Part shown: in pieces, positions 15,770 through 24,901 of the stretch
Numbering within the stretch: the stretch's first letter is position 1
Layout: each line of letters opens with the position of its first letter
Assembly: GCF_900086645.1 (NCBI RefSeq)
Contig: NZ_LT576451.1
Location: 2,356,001 to 2,420,000, forward strand
Direction of reading: 5' to 3'
From: Curtobacterium sp. 9128
GTDB taxonomy: Bacteria > Actinomycetota > Actinomycetes > Actinomycetales > Microbacteriaceae
DNA length: 64,000 nucleotides
Notes under the pieces: model-generated
What the model saw: the letters and a program-made list of their open reading frames with translations, nothing else
What the model was told of the DNA's origin: nothing
Databases searched by the model: none
Translations under genes and position numbers: made by a program

Positions 15770-17170
15770 ATGTCCACCTCGTCCGTGTCCAGCGGCAACT
15801 TCGCCATCGACGGACTCGTGTCCGGGCTCGACACGACGAGCCTCATCAACTCGCTCATGTCGATCGAGTCGGTGCCGCAGACGCTCCTCAAGACCAAGGT
15901 CACGACGACCAACTCGTTCATCTCGTCACTGCAGACGATCAACGGGCTCGTCCAGACCCTCGCGACGAAGGCGGCCGACGCTGCGAAGGCCACGTCGCTC
16001 GACGTCTTCGGGGTCACCAGCTCGAACGCCGGGGTCACGGCGACCACAGGTGCGAACGCCACGGCCGGGTCCCTGAGCTTCACCGTGGCCTCCACCGCGT
16101 CCGCACAGGTGGGCGTCACGGCGGCGATGCGGACGTGGTCCACGGACGCGCAACCGATCACGATCACCAAGGCCGACGGCACGACGACGACCGTCACCCC
16201 GGCATCCGGCTCGATGGACGACGTCGCTTCCGCCATCACGAAGTCCGGAGCGGGCATCACCGCGACGAAGGTGTCCGCCGGCACCGACACCGACGGCACG
16301 AAGCTCTACCGGCTGCAGCTCACGTCCACCGCGACCGGCGCGGCAGGCGCGTTCACGATCCACCGCGGCACGGCCGCCGACGTCGCCGCCGGAACGGCGA
16401 CCGACGTGCTCACCGAGACCGGCGCCGCCGTCGTCAAGCAGGCATCCGACGCGAGCGTGACGCTCTGGGCGGGGACGGCCGCGGCGCAGACGGTGACGAG
16501 TGCGACGAACACCTTCGCGGACATCGTCCCGGGGCTGAACGTGACGGTGTCCCAGGTCACGAGCGACCCGGTCACCGTCTCGATCGCGCAGGACACCAGC
16601 AAGGCACAGGCGGTGGCGTCCGGCCTGGTCGACGCGATGAACGCCATCAGCTCCTACTACGCGTCGAACACCACCCTGACGAGCACGACGAGCGCCACGG
16701 CCGGTACCACGACGACGACGGCCGGGGTGCTCCTCGGTGACTCGACGACGCGCGACGCCGTGCAGCGGCTCACGAGTACGATGTCCGCCCCGGTCAACGG
16801 GAAGTCCCCGTCGGCGATCGGCATCTCGATCACGAAGGACGGCGACTTCACCTTCGACGCCGACGTGTTCCAGAAGGCCCTCGCGACGGACCCGCAGGGG
16901 ACGCAGGCGATCCTGTCCGGGGTCGCGACGAACGTCGGAGCCGCCGCGACGTCGGCGTCCGACAAGTACACCGGCTCCCTCACCACCGCGATCACCGGCC
17001 AACAGGCCGTGGTCAAGGACCTCAACGACCAGATCGACCGCTGGACGGACCGCCTCGCATCGCGCAAGTCGGCGCTGCAGACCCAGTACGCGGCGCTCGA
17101 GACCAGCCTCAGCAAGCTCCAGTCGCAGTCGAGCTGGCTCTCCAGCCAGCTCTCCTCGACGTCGAGCTGA
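15770..17170 (+). CDS. fliD: Flagellar filament cap protein FliD
   Basis: A 466-residue exported protein that forms the cap guiding flagellin polymerisation. The N-terminus carries the FliD_N pattern (FAIDGLVSGLDTTSLINSLM, TTNSFISSLQTINGLVQTL) and the C-terminus the coiled helices VVKDLNDQIDRWTDRLASRK and TQYAALETSLSKLQSQSSWL. The middle is Thr/Ser/Ala-rich. It follows fliC after a terminator and has a ribosome binding site ACCAGGAG. No clear sigma-28 box lies in the 95-base gap, so it may depend on read-through or on an unrecognised promoter. Confidence 0.94.
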   Translation: MSTSSVSSGNFAIDGLVSGLDTTSLINSLMSIESVPQTLLKTKVTTTNSFISSLQTINGLVQTLATKAADAAKATSLDVFGVTSSNAGVTATTGANATAGSLSFTVASTASAQVGVTAAMRTWSTDAQPITITKADGTTTTVTPASGSMDDVASAITKSGAGITATKVSAGTDTDGTKLYRLQLTSTATGAAGAFTIHRGTAADVAAGTATDVLTETGAAVVKQASDASVTLWAGTAAAQTVTSATNTFADIVPGLNVTVSQVTSDPVTVSIAQDTSKAQAVASGLVDAMNAISSYYASNTTLTSTTSATAGTTTTTAGVLLGDSTTRDAVQRLTSTMSAPVNGKSPSAIGISITKDGDFTFDADVFQKALATDPQGTQAILSGVATNVGAAATSASDKYTGSLTTAITGQQAVVKDLNDQIDRWTDRLASRKSALQTQYAALETSLSKLQSQSSWLSSQLSSTSS

Positions 17171-17183
17171 ACGGGAAGACACC

Positions 17184-17618
17184 ATGTACGACAAGAACAC
17201 GCTCCGCCGCCGCGCGCAGTACACCAGCGAGGCCGTCCTCTCCGCGACGCCGGCACAGCTCGTCACGATGCTCTACGACCGGCTGCTCCTCGACCTGCAC
17301 CGTGCAGAGGCCGCGCAGACCACGAACGACTGGGACGCCGCGCGCGAGCAGCTCCTGCACGCCCAGGCGATCGTCGGCGAGCTGTCCGCGACCCTCCGCA
17401 TCGACGCGTGGGACGGCGGTGAGGGACTCCTGGCGATCTACAACTACGCGTCCACCTCGCTGATCACGGCGAACGTGCACCGGGACGTCCAGGCGACCCG
17501 CGACTGCATCCGGATCCTCGAGCCCCTGCGACAGTCCTGGCACGACGCCGCGGCCGCCCTGCCGGCGACGCCGGCGCCGGCGCAGCACACGATCGGCGGA
17601 GCGCTCGGTGTCGCCTGA
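17184..17618 (+). CDS. fliS: Flagellar export chaperone FliS
   Basis: A 144-residue helical cytoplasmic chaperone that binds flagellin and prevents premature polymerisation; in Bacillus it also forms a complex with FliW and flagellin. The family pattern is clear: YTSEAVLSATPAQLVTMLYD near the N-terminus and GLLAIYNYASTSLITANV in the middle. The C-terminus is Ala/Pro-rich. It starts 13 bases after fliD, with GGGAAG as ribosome binding site. Confidence 0.92.
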   Translation: MYDKNTLRRRAQYTSEAVLSATPAQLVTMLYDRLLLDLHRAEAAQTTNDWDAAREQLLHAQAIVGELSATLRIDAWDGGEGLLAIYNYASTSLITANVHRDVQATRDCIRILEPLRQSWHDAAAALPATPAPAQHTIGGALGVA

Positions 17619-17904
17619 GCAGACCACGCGCGACGAGCAGCGGGCCGCTTGGGAGGCCGTGCTCACGTCCCTGGAACAGGCGGCGGTCGCCGACGACCCG
17701 GCCCCGTGGCACGAGCCGACCGGGCTGGGGCCGGTGCCGCGGGACCTGGTGGGGCGGGCCTCCCGGCTGCTCGCCGCGCAGCGGGACCGCATGCAGGTGC
17801 TGGAGCGGGACCGGCGCAGCACGCTCGAGCACCTCGGGGCGCTCCGCGCGGTCGACGCGACGCGCGAGCCGCAGCGTTCGGTGTACCTCGACGCCTCCGC
17901 CTGA
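17608..17904 (+). CDS. Small protein in the FliT position
   Basis: A 98-residue, charged, probably helical protein translated from a GTG that overlaps fliS by 11 bases. It has no motif I can name. A small helical gene directly after fliS is often fliT (the FliD chaperone), so a FliT-like role is an inference from position and size only. It ends just before the promoter of the flgB operon. Confidence 0.6.
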   Translation: MSPEQTTRDEQRAAWEAVLTSLEQAAVADDPAPWHEPTGLGPVPRDLVGRASRLLAAQRDRMQVLERDRRSTLEHLGALRAVDATREPQRSVYLDASA

Positions 17905-17926
17905 GCCCCCCGTTCGGGGCAACCGC

Positions 17927-17954
17927 TAACACCCCGGGACCCGCGCTCCGATAG
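17927..17954 (+). promoter_or_regulatory. Sigma-28-type promoter for the flgB operon
   Basis: TAAC (17927-17930), 16 bases, then TCCGATAG (17947-17954). The flgB start lies about 100 bases downstream. The spacer is one base longer than the SigD consensus. A weak stem-loop at about 17905-17920 precedes it. Confidence 0.6.
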
Positions 17955-18055
17955 CGCCCGACGAGCACGGATCGCTCGACCACCCGGCCACGGATCGGCC
18001 ACCACCGCACGGTGTCATCGCACAGGACGACGGCACCTTGACGAGGGGACCCTCC

Positions 18056-18400
18056 GTGTTCGATTCCGTGACGTCGGCGGCGCTGCAGAGCGCGCTCGAC
18101 GGGCTCTCGATGCGCCAGCGCGTGATCGCGAACAACATCGCGAACATCAACACCACGAACTACCACGCCGAGAAGGTGCAGTTCGAGGACGCCCTCGCCA
18201 AGTCCGTCGTCGAGGGCAACGGCAGCACGACGCCGACCATCGCGCGGAGCCTCGAGCCCACGAACACGAACGGCAACAACGTCAACCTCGACGAGGAGAC
18301 GCTCTCCAACGTCGACACGGTGCTCCGGTACCAGTTCGCCACGCAGGCGATGAACTCCGAGCTCACCAGCGTCCGTGCGGCGATGCGGACGAACTCGTGA
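18056..18400 (+). CDS. flgB: Flagellar basal-body rod protein FlgB
   Basis: A 114-residue proximal rod subunit exported by the flagellar type III system. It has the rod-protein N-terminal motif LQSALDGLSMRQRVIANNIA-NINTTNY and the C-terminal helix VLRYQFATQAMNSELTSVRA. The GTG at 18056 follows GAGGGG with seven-base spacing; an in-frame TTG at 18038 is less likely. It is the first gene of a tightly overlapping operon running to flgE. Confidence 0.93.
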   Translation: MFDSVTSAALQSALDGLSMRQRVIANNIANINTTNYHAEKVQFEDALAKSVVEGNGSTTPTIARSLEPTNTNGNNVNLDEETLSNVDTVLRYQFATQAMNSELTSVRAAMRTNS

Positions 18401-18792
18401 CGACCTTCGACGCGATCGGGATCGCGAGCACCGGCCTCACCGTGCACCGGAAGTGGCTCGACGCCATCTCCGACAACATCGCCAACGTCAACACGGTCAA
18501 GTCGATGGACGACACCGCCTTCCAGGCCCGGTACGTCGAGGTGCAGGAGGGCAACGGCGTCTCCGGCGCCTACGTCAAGGGCGCCGCGTTCGGCAGCGCC
18601 GCCGGCCGGGTGACCTACGACCCGGACAACCCGCTCGCGAACGCCGAGGGGTACGTCCGCATGCCGGACATCGACCTCGGCACACAGATGGCGGACCTCG
18701 TCATGGCCCAGCGCGGCTACCAGGCGAACGCCGCCGTGGTCGACCGTGCCAAGACCGCCTACGAGGCGGCACTGCAGATCGGGAAGAACTGA
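18397..18792 (+). CDS. flgC: Flagellar basal-body rod protein FlgC
   Basis: A 131-residue rod subunit with DAIGIASTGLTVHRKWLDA-ISDNIANVNTVK at the N-terminus and MADLVMAQRGYQANAAVV near the C-terminus, both typical of FlgC. Its GTG overlaps the flgB stop by four bases. It works with FlgB and FliE to form the proximal rod. No FlgF or FlgG gene is present in the window. Confidence 0.95.
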   Translation: MTTFDAIGIASTGLTVHRKWLDAISDNIANVNTVKSMDDTAFQARYVEVQEGNGVSGAYVKGAAFGSAAGRVTYDPDNPLANAEGYVRMPDIDLGTQMADLVMAQRGYQANAAVVDRAKTAYEAALQIGKN

Positions 18793-19121
18793 TGCCCATC
18801 GACGCCGTGAACGGTGTGACCACGAACGCCCTCTCCGGGGTGTTCGGCACCAACCAGGCCACCACGCCCGCGACCACCGCCGAGCCCACCACGGGCACCG
18901 ACGGGTCCTTCGCGGCAAGCCTCGGCAACGCCGTCGACGGACTCCAGGAGCTGCAGAGCACGTCGAAGACGCTCGCGCTCAAGGCCGTCACCGGCAACCT
19001 CGACGACATCCACGACGCCACCATCGCGTCCACCCGTGCACAGGTCACGCTCGAGCTCGTCGCAGCCGTGCGCAACAAGGGCGTCGACGCCTTCAACGAG
19101 ATCATGAGGATGCAGGCCTGA
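18792..19121 (+). CDS. fliE: Flagellar hook-basal body protein FliE
   Basis: A 109-residue protein joining the MS ring to the rod. The C-terminal pattern GNLDDIHDATIASTRAQVTL-ELVAAVRNKGVDAFNEIMRM is characteristic of FliE. The N-terminal third is Thr/Ala-rich. It overlaps flgC by one base (TGATG) and fliF in the same way. Confidence 0.93.
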   Translation: MPIDAVNGVTTNALSGVFGTNQATTPATTAEPTTGTDGSFAASLGNAVDGLQELQSTSKTLALKAVTGNLDDIHDATIASTRAQVTLELVAAVRNKGVDAFNEIMRMQA

Positions 19122-20791
19122 TGCCCGCCGCACTGCAGAACGTCTTCGGCCGCCTCGGCGCCTACGTCAAGGGCTTCTCCGCCGCCCAGCGCACCATCGC
19201 GATCCTCGGCGTCGCGGCGCTCGTCCTCGGCGGCATCGCGCTCGCGTCCTGGCTCGGCAAGCCGTCGTACGCGCCGCTCTTCACCGGGCTGGCCGCTGCT
19301 GACGCGAGCTCGGTCACGGACCAGCTCACCACCGACGGCGTGCCGTTCCAACTCACCGACGGCGGGGCGACCATCCTCGTGCCGCAGTCCGCGGTGTACA
19401 CCGAGCGGCTCAAGGCGGCGTCGAACGGCCTGCCGTCGTCGAACGAGGGCGGCTACTCGCTGCTCGACAAGATGGGCGTGACGAGCTCCGAGTTCCAGCA
19501 GGACGTCACCTACAAGCGCGCGATCGAGGGCGAGCTCGCGAAGACGATCTCCGCGATGGACGGCGTGCAGACCGCCACCGTGCAGCTGGCGATCCCGGAG
19601 AAGTCCGTGTTCGTGTCCGAGGAGAAGGACCCGACGGCGTCGGTGTTCATCGCCACGAAGAACGGCGTCCAGCTCACCACCGACCAGGTGCAGTCGATCG
19701 TGCACCTGACGAGCGCCGCGGTCGAGGGCATGCAGCCCACCGACGTGTCCGTCGTCGACGCGAAGGGCCAGACCCTGTCGGCCGTCGGCACCGGCGCGAC
19801 CGGATCGGGTGCCGACCAGGCAGCGGACTACGACGCGTCGACGTCGAAGAAGATCCAGGACCTGCTCGACACGACCCTCGGAGCCGGCAACGCCAGCGTC
19901 GTCGTGTCCGCGACGATGAACCAGAACACCGGGACGCGCACGTCGGAGTCGTACACGACGCCGACTTCCGGACCGGTCGCGCTCAACGAGTCGTCCACGA
20001 AGGAGCAGTACGGTTCCGGCGCCGGAGCGTCCAGCGGCGCGACGGGCGTCCTCGGCCCGGACAACATCGCCGTCCCGAACGGCACCGCGACGAGCGGCAC
20101 CGGTGACGGCGGGTACACGAACGAGTCGGCGACGAAGAACAACGCCGTCGACCACACCACCGAGACGACGCAGATCCCGTCGGGTGGCGTGCAGCGCCAG
20201 ACCGTGTCGGTCGCGCTGAACAGCAAGGCGACGTCCGTGCAGGACGCGAACCTGCAGAGCATCAACGACCTCGTGTCAGCCGCTGCTGGTGCCGACACCG
20301 CCCGCGGGGACCAGGTGAAGGTCGCGATGATGGACTTCGACACGAGCACCGCCGACGAGGCCGCGAAGGCGCTCAAGGCACAGCAGGAGGCCGACCAGCA
20401 GGAGGCGATGTGGTCGGCGATCCGCACCGCCGGCATCGTCATCGGCATCGCTCTGGCCCTCATCGCGCTGATCATCGTGCTGGTCAAGCGCGGTCGGCGG
20501 CAGGAGCGCGAGAGCGTCGACGTCGGCGAGCTCGACGCCTTCGGGAGCGCGTTCGAACTGCCGCTGGCGGTCGACGCAGCCGAGCAGCGCGCCGGGCTCT
20601 CGTCCGCCGGCGACGCCCCGACCGTCGCGCTGCCGACGCTGCCGCACGACGACGCCCCGACCGAGGTCCTCACGACCGACGAGATCACCGCAGAGCGCCG
20701 CCGTCAGGACATCTCCGCCCTCGCCGAGCGCGACCCGAAGCGCACGGCCGAGCTCCTCCGCGGGCTCCTCGACGACCGGACCACGGTGTGA
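19121..20791 (+). CDS. fliF: Flagellar MS-ring protein FliF
   Basis: A 556-residue membrane protein that forms the MS ring. The N-terminal transmembrane segment (TIAILGVAALVLGGIALASW, about residues 24-46) is followed by YscJ/FliF ring domains (LIVPQSAVYTERLKAASNGL, VQLAIPEKSVFVSEEKDPTA). A second transmembrane segment near residue 440 (AGIVIGIALALIALIIVLV) precedes a cytoplasmic tail that should bind FliG. It begins at an ATG overlapping fliE. Confidence 0.96.
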   Translation: MPAALQNVFGRLGAYVKGFSAAQRTIAILGVAALVLGGIALASWLGKPSYAPLFTGLAAADASSVTDQLTTDGVPFQLTDGGATILVPQSAVYTERLKAASNGLPSSNEGGYSLLDKMGVTSSEFQQDVTYKRAIEGELAKTISAMDGVQTATVQLAIPEKSVFVSEEKDPTASVFIATKNGVQLTTDQVQSIVHLTSAAVEGMQPTDVSVVDAKGQTLSAVGTGATGSGADQAADYDASTSKKIQDLLDTTLGAGNASVVVSATMNQNTGTRTSESYTTPTSGPVALNESSTKEQYGSGAGASSGATGVLGPDNIAVPNGTATSGTGDGGYTNESATKNNAVDHTTETTQIPSGGVQRQTVSVALNSKATSVQDANLQSINDLVSAAAGADTARGDQVKVAMMDFDTSTADEAAKALKAQQEADQQEAMWSAIRTAGIVIGIALALIALIIVLVKRGRRQERESVDVGELDAFGSAFELPLAVDAAEQRAGLSSAGDAPTVALPTLPHDDAPTEVLTTDEITAERRRQDISALAERDPKRTAELLRGLLDDRTTV

Positions 20792-21822
20792 ACGCCCCCG
20801 CCCCAGCGTCCGGCGACCGCGCGTTGACCGGTGCGCAGAAGGTCGCGCTCATCCTCATGCAGATGGAGACCGAGCGTGCCGCCGAGGTGATGAAGCAGTT
20901 CTCCGAGCTCGAGGCCGAGGAGATCTCCGCCGAGATCGTCCGGATGCGCCGGGTCGAGGACACCGTCGTCGACAAGACGCTGACCGAGTTCCACCGGATG
21001 ACGCTGACCGGGCGCACGCAGCGTCGCGGCGGCAAGGAGACCGCGCTCGGGCTCCTCGAGGCGTCCTTCGGTGCCGAGCGCGCCGCGGGTGTCATGGACC
21101 GCCTGGCCTCGAACCTCGCCGGGCAGTCCTTCGACTTCCTCGACGACGCCGAACCCGGCCAGATCATCACCCTCCTCGAGGGCGAGCTCCCGCAGACCAT
21201 CGCCCTGGTGCTGGCACACCTCAAGCCCGCCCAGGCGAGCGCCGTGCTCGCCGGGGTCGACGAGCGTGCCCGCACGGACGTCGCGCAGGCGTTCGCCACG
21301 ATGGGCTCGGCGACCCCCGAGGCGGTCGGCATCGTCGCGGGCGTCCTCCGGCAGCGCGCCGGCGCCGTCGTGTCGCCGCGCGAGAGCATCGAGGTCGTCG
21401 GGGGCATCCAGCCGCTCGTGGACATCATCAACCGATCGGACGTCGCCACCGAGAAGGCCGTGCTCGACGGTCTCGAGGCGCGCGACCCCGAGCTCGCCGA
21501 GGACATCCGTTCCCGGATGCTCACCTTCGAGGACATCGTCAAGCTCGAGGCGCGGGACATCCAGCAGGTGCTCCGCGGCATCGACTCGAAGATCCTCGCC
21601 ACCGCGATGAAGGGCGCTGCCGGACCGGTCGTCGAGACCATCCGCGCCAACGTCTCCGAGCGCAACCGCGAACTGCTCGACGACGAACTGCAGGCGATGG
21701 GCCCCGTCCGCGTCTCGCAGGTCGAGGAGGCGCGCGCCGAGGTGGTCCGCTCCGTCCGCGAGCTCGAGGCGCAGGGCGTCATCACCGTCCACCGCGCGGA
21801 GGAGGACGAGCTCGTTGAGTGA
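20788..21822 (+). CDS. fliG: Flagellar motor switch protein FliG
   Basis: A 344-residue rotor protein that contacts FliF and receives torque from MotA. It has the N-terminal LTGAQKVALILMQMETERAA and the C-terminal MLTFEDIVKLEARDIQQVLR followed by the charged helix region. The GTG at 20788 overlaps the fliF stop by four bases. Its length is typical. Confidence 0.95.
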   Translation: MNAPAPASGDRALTGAQKVALILMQMETERAAEVMKQFSELEAEEISAEIVRMRRVEDTVVDKTLTEFHRMTLTGRTQRRGGKETALGLLEASFGAERAAGVMDRLASNLAGQSFDFLDDAEPGQIITLLEGELPQTIALVLAHLKPAQASAVLAGVDERARTDVAQAFATMGSATPEAVGIVAGVLRQRAGAVVSPRESIEVVGGIQPLVDIINRSDVATEKAVLDGLEARDPELAEDIRSRMLTFEDIVKLEARDIQQVLRGIDSKILATAMKGAAGPVVETIRANVSERNRELLDDELQAMGPVRVSQVEEARAEVVRSVRELEAQGVITVHRAEEDELVE

Positions 21823-22432
21823 CACCACCTTCGAACGGGTCGCGTTCCCCGTCGTCGCCGATGCCGGGCTCCGCGACCGCGTCGCCAGCGCCGAGGTCCG
21901 CGGGCACGCCGCCGGGTACGCAGCAGGGCTCCGGGCCGCGCAGGCCGAGACGGACGCACTGCGCGCCGAGCTCGCTGCAGCGCACGACCACCGCGCCGCG
22001 CAGCTCGAAGCCGAGACGGCCAGGCGGCTCGCCGTGCTCGGCGCGATGACGGACGCGCTCGTCGCGCGCACGGTGCCGGTGCTGGAGTCGGCGGAGCGAT
22101 CCGTCGTGGAAGCCGCCGTCGAGCTGGCCGACGCCGCCGTCGGGTACGCGATCCGGTCCTCCCGTCCGGTCCTGGAGGCCGGGGCCGACTCCGGCGCGGA
22201 GGCGACGGTCCGCCGTGCGCTCGCGTCGATCGACCACACGGTCGCGATCGACGTGCGGCTCAGCCCGGTGGACGCCGCGGCGGTCGCCGGACTGGACCTG
22301 CCGGTCCCGGTGCGCGCGGACGCGACCCTCGCCGACGGCGACGCGGTCGTCGACCTGCCGGACGGCATCCTCGACGCCCGCATCGGTGTCGCACTCGCCC
22401 GCGCCAAGGACGCGCTGGGGGTGACCGCATGA
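21815..22432 (+). CDS. fliH: Flagellar export regulator FliH
   Basis: A 205-residue protein that binds and regulates the FliI ATPase. It has a long helical Ala/Glu-rich N-terminal half (residues 25-80), followed by the VEAAVELADAAVGYAIRSSR pattern and the C-terminal FliH/HrpE-like domain. A TTG start at 21815 is used, overlapping fliG by eight bases, with GGAGGA as ribosome binding site. Assignment rests on both sequence pattern and position between fliG and fliI. Confidence 0.87.
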   Translation: MSDTTFERVAFPVVADAGLRDRVASAEVRGHAAGYAAGLRAAQAETDALRAELAAAHDHRAAQLEAETARRLAVLGAMTDALVARTVPVLESAERSVVEAAVELADAAVGYAIRSSRPVLEAGADSGAEATVRRALASIDHTVAIDVRLSPVDAAAVAGLDLPVPVRADATLADGDAVVDLPDGILDARIGVALARAKDALGVTA

Positions 22433-23757
22433 CCGCGACGCTTCTCCGTCCGCGCGGCCTCGACGCCGCCGTGGCCCTCGCCGCACCGCAGCGCGTCGGC
22501 GTCGTCACGAGCGCCGTCGGCCTCGGGCTGACGATCGCCGGACTCGACGCGCGCATCGGCGAGGTCGTCCTCGTCGGGCACGACGACGGACCGCAGACCG
22601 CCGTCGAGGTCGTCGCGACGGACGCGACGGGCGTCCGCTGCATGCCGCTCGGGCGACTCACCGGGACCACCGCGGGGACGCCGGCTCGGCCCACAGGGCG
22701 CCCGGTGCTCGTGCCGACCGGACACGGCCTGTTCGGACGGGTGCTCGACGGCCTCGGCCGCCCGATCGACGATCGTGGCCCGCTCGACGCCGACGACTGG
22801 GTGGAACTCGACCACGCGACGCCGAACGCCATGGCGCGCACGCGCATCGACACGCCGATGCAGCTCGGGGTCCGGGTGCTCGACACCCTGACGACCGTCG
22901 GGCGCGGGCAGCGCATGGGCCTGTTCGCGGGGTCCGGCGTGGGCAAGTCGTCGCTGCTGTCGATGATCGCCAGGGGGAGTGACGCCGCCGTCAACGTCAT
23001 CGCACTGGTCGGGGAGCGCGGCCGCGAGGTCCGGGAGTTCCTCGAGGACGACCTCGGTGCCGAGGGCCTCGCACGCTCGATCGTCGTCGTGTCCACCTCG
23101 GACGAACCAGCACTCATGCGTCTGCGTGCCGCGTTCGTCGCCACCCGCATCGCGGAGTCGTTCCGCGACGCCGGGCAGGACGTCGTGCTGATGATGGACT
23201 CGCTCACCCGTGTCGCGATGGCGCAGCGTGAGATCGGGCTCTCGGTGGGGGAGCCGCCAGCCACCAGGGGGTACCCGCCGTCGACGTTCTCGGTCCTCGC
23301 CGGCCTGCTCGAACGCGCCGGCACCGACCGCGTCGGGAGCATCACCGGGCTCTACACGGTGCTCGTCGACGGTGACGACCACAACGAGCCGATCGCCGAC
23401 TCCGCGCGGAGCATCCTCGACGGGCACGTGGTCCTCGACCGGAAGCTCGCCGTGACGGGGCACTTCCCGTCCGTGGACGCCCTCGGGTCGATCTCCCGCG
23501 TGGCGTCGAAGGTCACCACCGACCACCAGCGCGCCGCTGCGACGGGCCTGCGGAAGGTGATGGCCGCACGGAAGGCCGCGCAGGACCTGCTCGACGTCGG
23601 GGCGTACCAGCGTGGGACGAACCCGCTCGTGGACGCGGCCGTCGACCACCAGGACGCGATCGACGCGTTCCTCCGCCAGGGCATGGACGAGCGTGCGACC
23701 GCGGACTCGTCGTGGGGTCGCCTCGGAGCACTCGTCCAGCAGCTCGGGGGTGTCTGA
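22429..23757 (+). CDS. fliI: Flagellum-specific ATPase FliI
   Basis: A 442-residue F1-beta-like ATPase that unloads chaperones and energises export. Walker A is GLFAGSGVGKSSLL (about residues 164-177) and Walker B includes QDVVLMMDSLTRVAMAQREI. The family motif EPPATRGYPPSTFS and the C-terminal YQRGTNPLVD are present. It overlaps fliH by four bases and fliJ by one. Confidence 0.97.
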   Translation: MTATLLRPRGLDAAVALAAPQRVGVVTSAVGLGLTIAGLDARIGEVVLVGHDDGPQTAVEVVATDATGVRCMPLGRLTGTTAGTPARPTGRPVLVPTGHGLFGRVLDGLGRPIDDRGPLDADDWVELDHATPNAMARTRIDTPMQLGVRVLDTLTTVGRGQRMGLFAGSGVGKSSLLSMIARGSDAAVNVIALVGERGREVREFLEDDLGAEGLARSIVVVSTSDEPALMRLRAAFVATRIAESFRDAGQDVVLMMDSLTRVAMAQREIGLSVGEPPATRGYPPSTFSVLAGLLERAGTDRVGSITGLYTVLVDGDDHNEPIADSARSILDGHVVLDRKLAVTGHFPSVDALGSISRVASKVTTDHQRAAATGLRKVMAARKAAQDLLDVGAYQRGTNPLVDAAVDHQDAIDAFLRQGMDERATADSSWGRLGALVQQLGGV

Positions 23758-24197
23758 TGGCGCGCCGCTTCCCGCTCGCCGGGCTCCTCCGACTCCGGCA
23801 CGCCGAACAGGACCAGGCCGCAGCGGTCCTCGCCGCCGCGAACGAACGCGTCCGTGACGCCGCCGACGCCCGGATCGCCGCGCGTCGGAACCTGAGCGAC
23901 CAGGAGGCCGCGATGCCGATCGAGGACGCCGCGACCCTCAGCGCGGTCGCCGCAGCTCGTGCCGCGACCCGCGGGATGCTCGAGGAACTCGACGCCGTGG
24001 TGCAGCACCGTCGCGCCGACGCCGATACCGCGCAGGGGTCGTACAACGCCGCCCGTCGCGCGGCGCTCGGGCTCGAGAAGCTCGAGACGCAGCACGACTC
24101 CCGTGTCGCGGCCGAGGATCTGCGCACCGAACAGACCACCCTCGACGAGATCGCGGCACGGGGCCCGCGCGACCTCGGGAACGGAGACGGCCGATGA
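23757..24197 (+). CDS. fliJ: Flagellar export protein FliJ
   Basis: A 146-residue, almost wholly helical, Arg/Ala/Glu-rich protein that begins FPLAGLLRLRHAEQDQAAA, the FliJ-like start. FliJ acts as the central stalk of the FliI hexamer. Sequence conservation in this family is weak, so position between fliI and the hook genes carries much of the assignment. It overlaps its neighbours by one and four bases. Confidence 0.82.
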   Translation: MARRFPLAGLLRLRHAEQDQAAAVLAAANERVRDAADARIAARRNLSDQEAAMPIEDAATLSAVAAARAATRGMLEELDAVVQHRRADADTAQGSYNAARRAALGLEKLETQHDSRVAAEDLRTEQTTLDEIAARGPRDLGNGDGR

Positions 24198-24901
24198 GCC
24201 TCGACACCGTGCTGAGCCGGATCTCCGAGATCCGCTCCCAGATCGACACGCTGCAGAGCGGGACCGCCACGGCGGCGGCGGCCACGTCGACGTCCTCCGC
24301 TGACTCGGCGGCGTCGTCGACCGCCTTCGCATCGGCACTCGCCGACGCCTCGGGCACCGCCGCGCCGACGACCGCCCCGGCCACGTCCGTCGATGCGGGC
24401 AAGGGGACCGTCGCCACCGGCAGCGGTGCGACCGGGGACGACGTGGTCACCGACGCGAAGAAGTACCTCGGCGTGCCGTACGTGTTCGGTGGCACGACGA
24501 CCTCGGGCATGGACTGCTCCGGACTCGTCCAGACCGTCTTCAAGGACCTCGGCGTCACGATGCCGCGCGTCGTGCCTGACCAGGCGAAGATGGGCGTCGC
24601 GGTGCCGTCGCTCGCGCAGGCGCAGCCGGGCGACCTGATCATCCCGAAGGGCGAGGGCCACGTCGTCATCTACGTCGGCGACGGAAAGGTGCTGCACGCG
24701 CCCCGCCCCGGCAAGGACGTCCGCATCGTCGACAACTGGTACAAGGACTCGGACATCGCGACCATCCGTCGCATCGTGCCGTCGGCCCAGGACGCCGCCG
24801 CGACGAAGGCCGCCTCCGCTGCCGGGGCCGGTTCGTCCGGGACCGACCTGCAGACCGCTGCCCTGATGTCCCTGCTGCAGTCCGGGAGCGCCGCCGCATG
24901 A
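24194..24901 (+). CDS. NlpC/P60 peptidoglycan hydrolase in the flagellar operon
   Basis: A 235-residue protein. A Ser/Thr/Ala-rich region (residues 20-80) leads into an NlpC/P60 domain with Cys108 (MDCSGLVQ), His156 (GHVVIY) and His168 (VLHAPRPG) as the likely catalytic triad, which cleaves peptide cross-links. The N-terminus LDTVLSRISEIRSQIDTLQ has no signal peptide. Overlapping genes on both sides put it inside the flagellar operon, where it most likely opens the wall for the rod in place of the absent FlgJ. Export by the flagellar system itself would explain the missing signal peptide. Confidence 0.88.
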   Translation: MSLDTVLSRISEIRSQIDTLQSGTATAAAATSTSSADSAASSTAFASALADASGTAAPTTAPATSVDAGKGTVATGSGATGDDVVTDAKKYLGVPYVFGGTTTSGMDCSGLVQTVFKDLGVTMPRVVPDQAKMGVAVPSLAQAQPGDLIIPKGEGHVVIYVGDGKVLHAPRPGKDVRIVDNWYKDSDIATIRRIVPSAQDAAATKAASAAGAGSSGTDLQTAALMSLLQSGSAAA

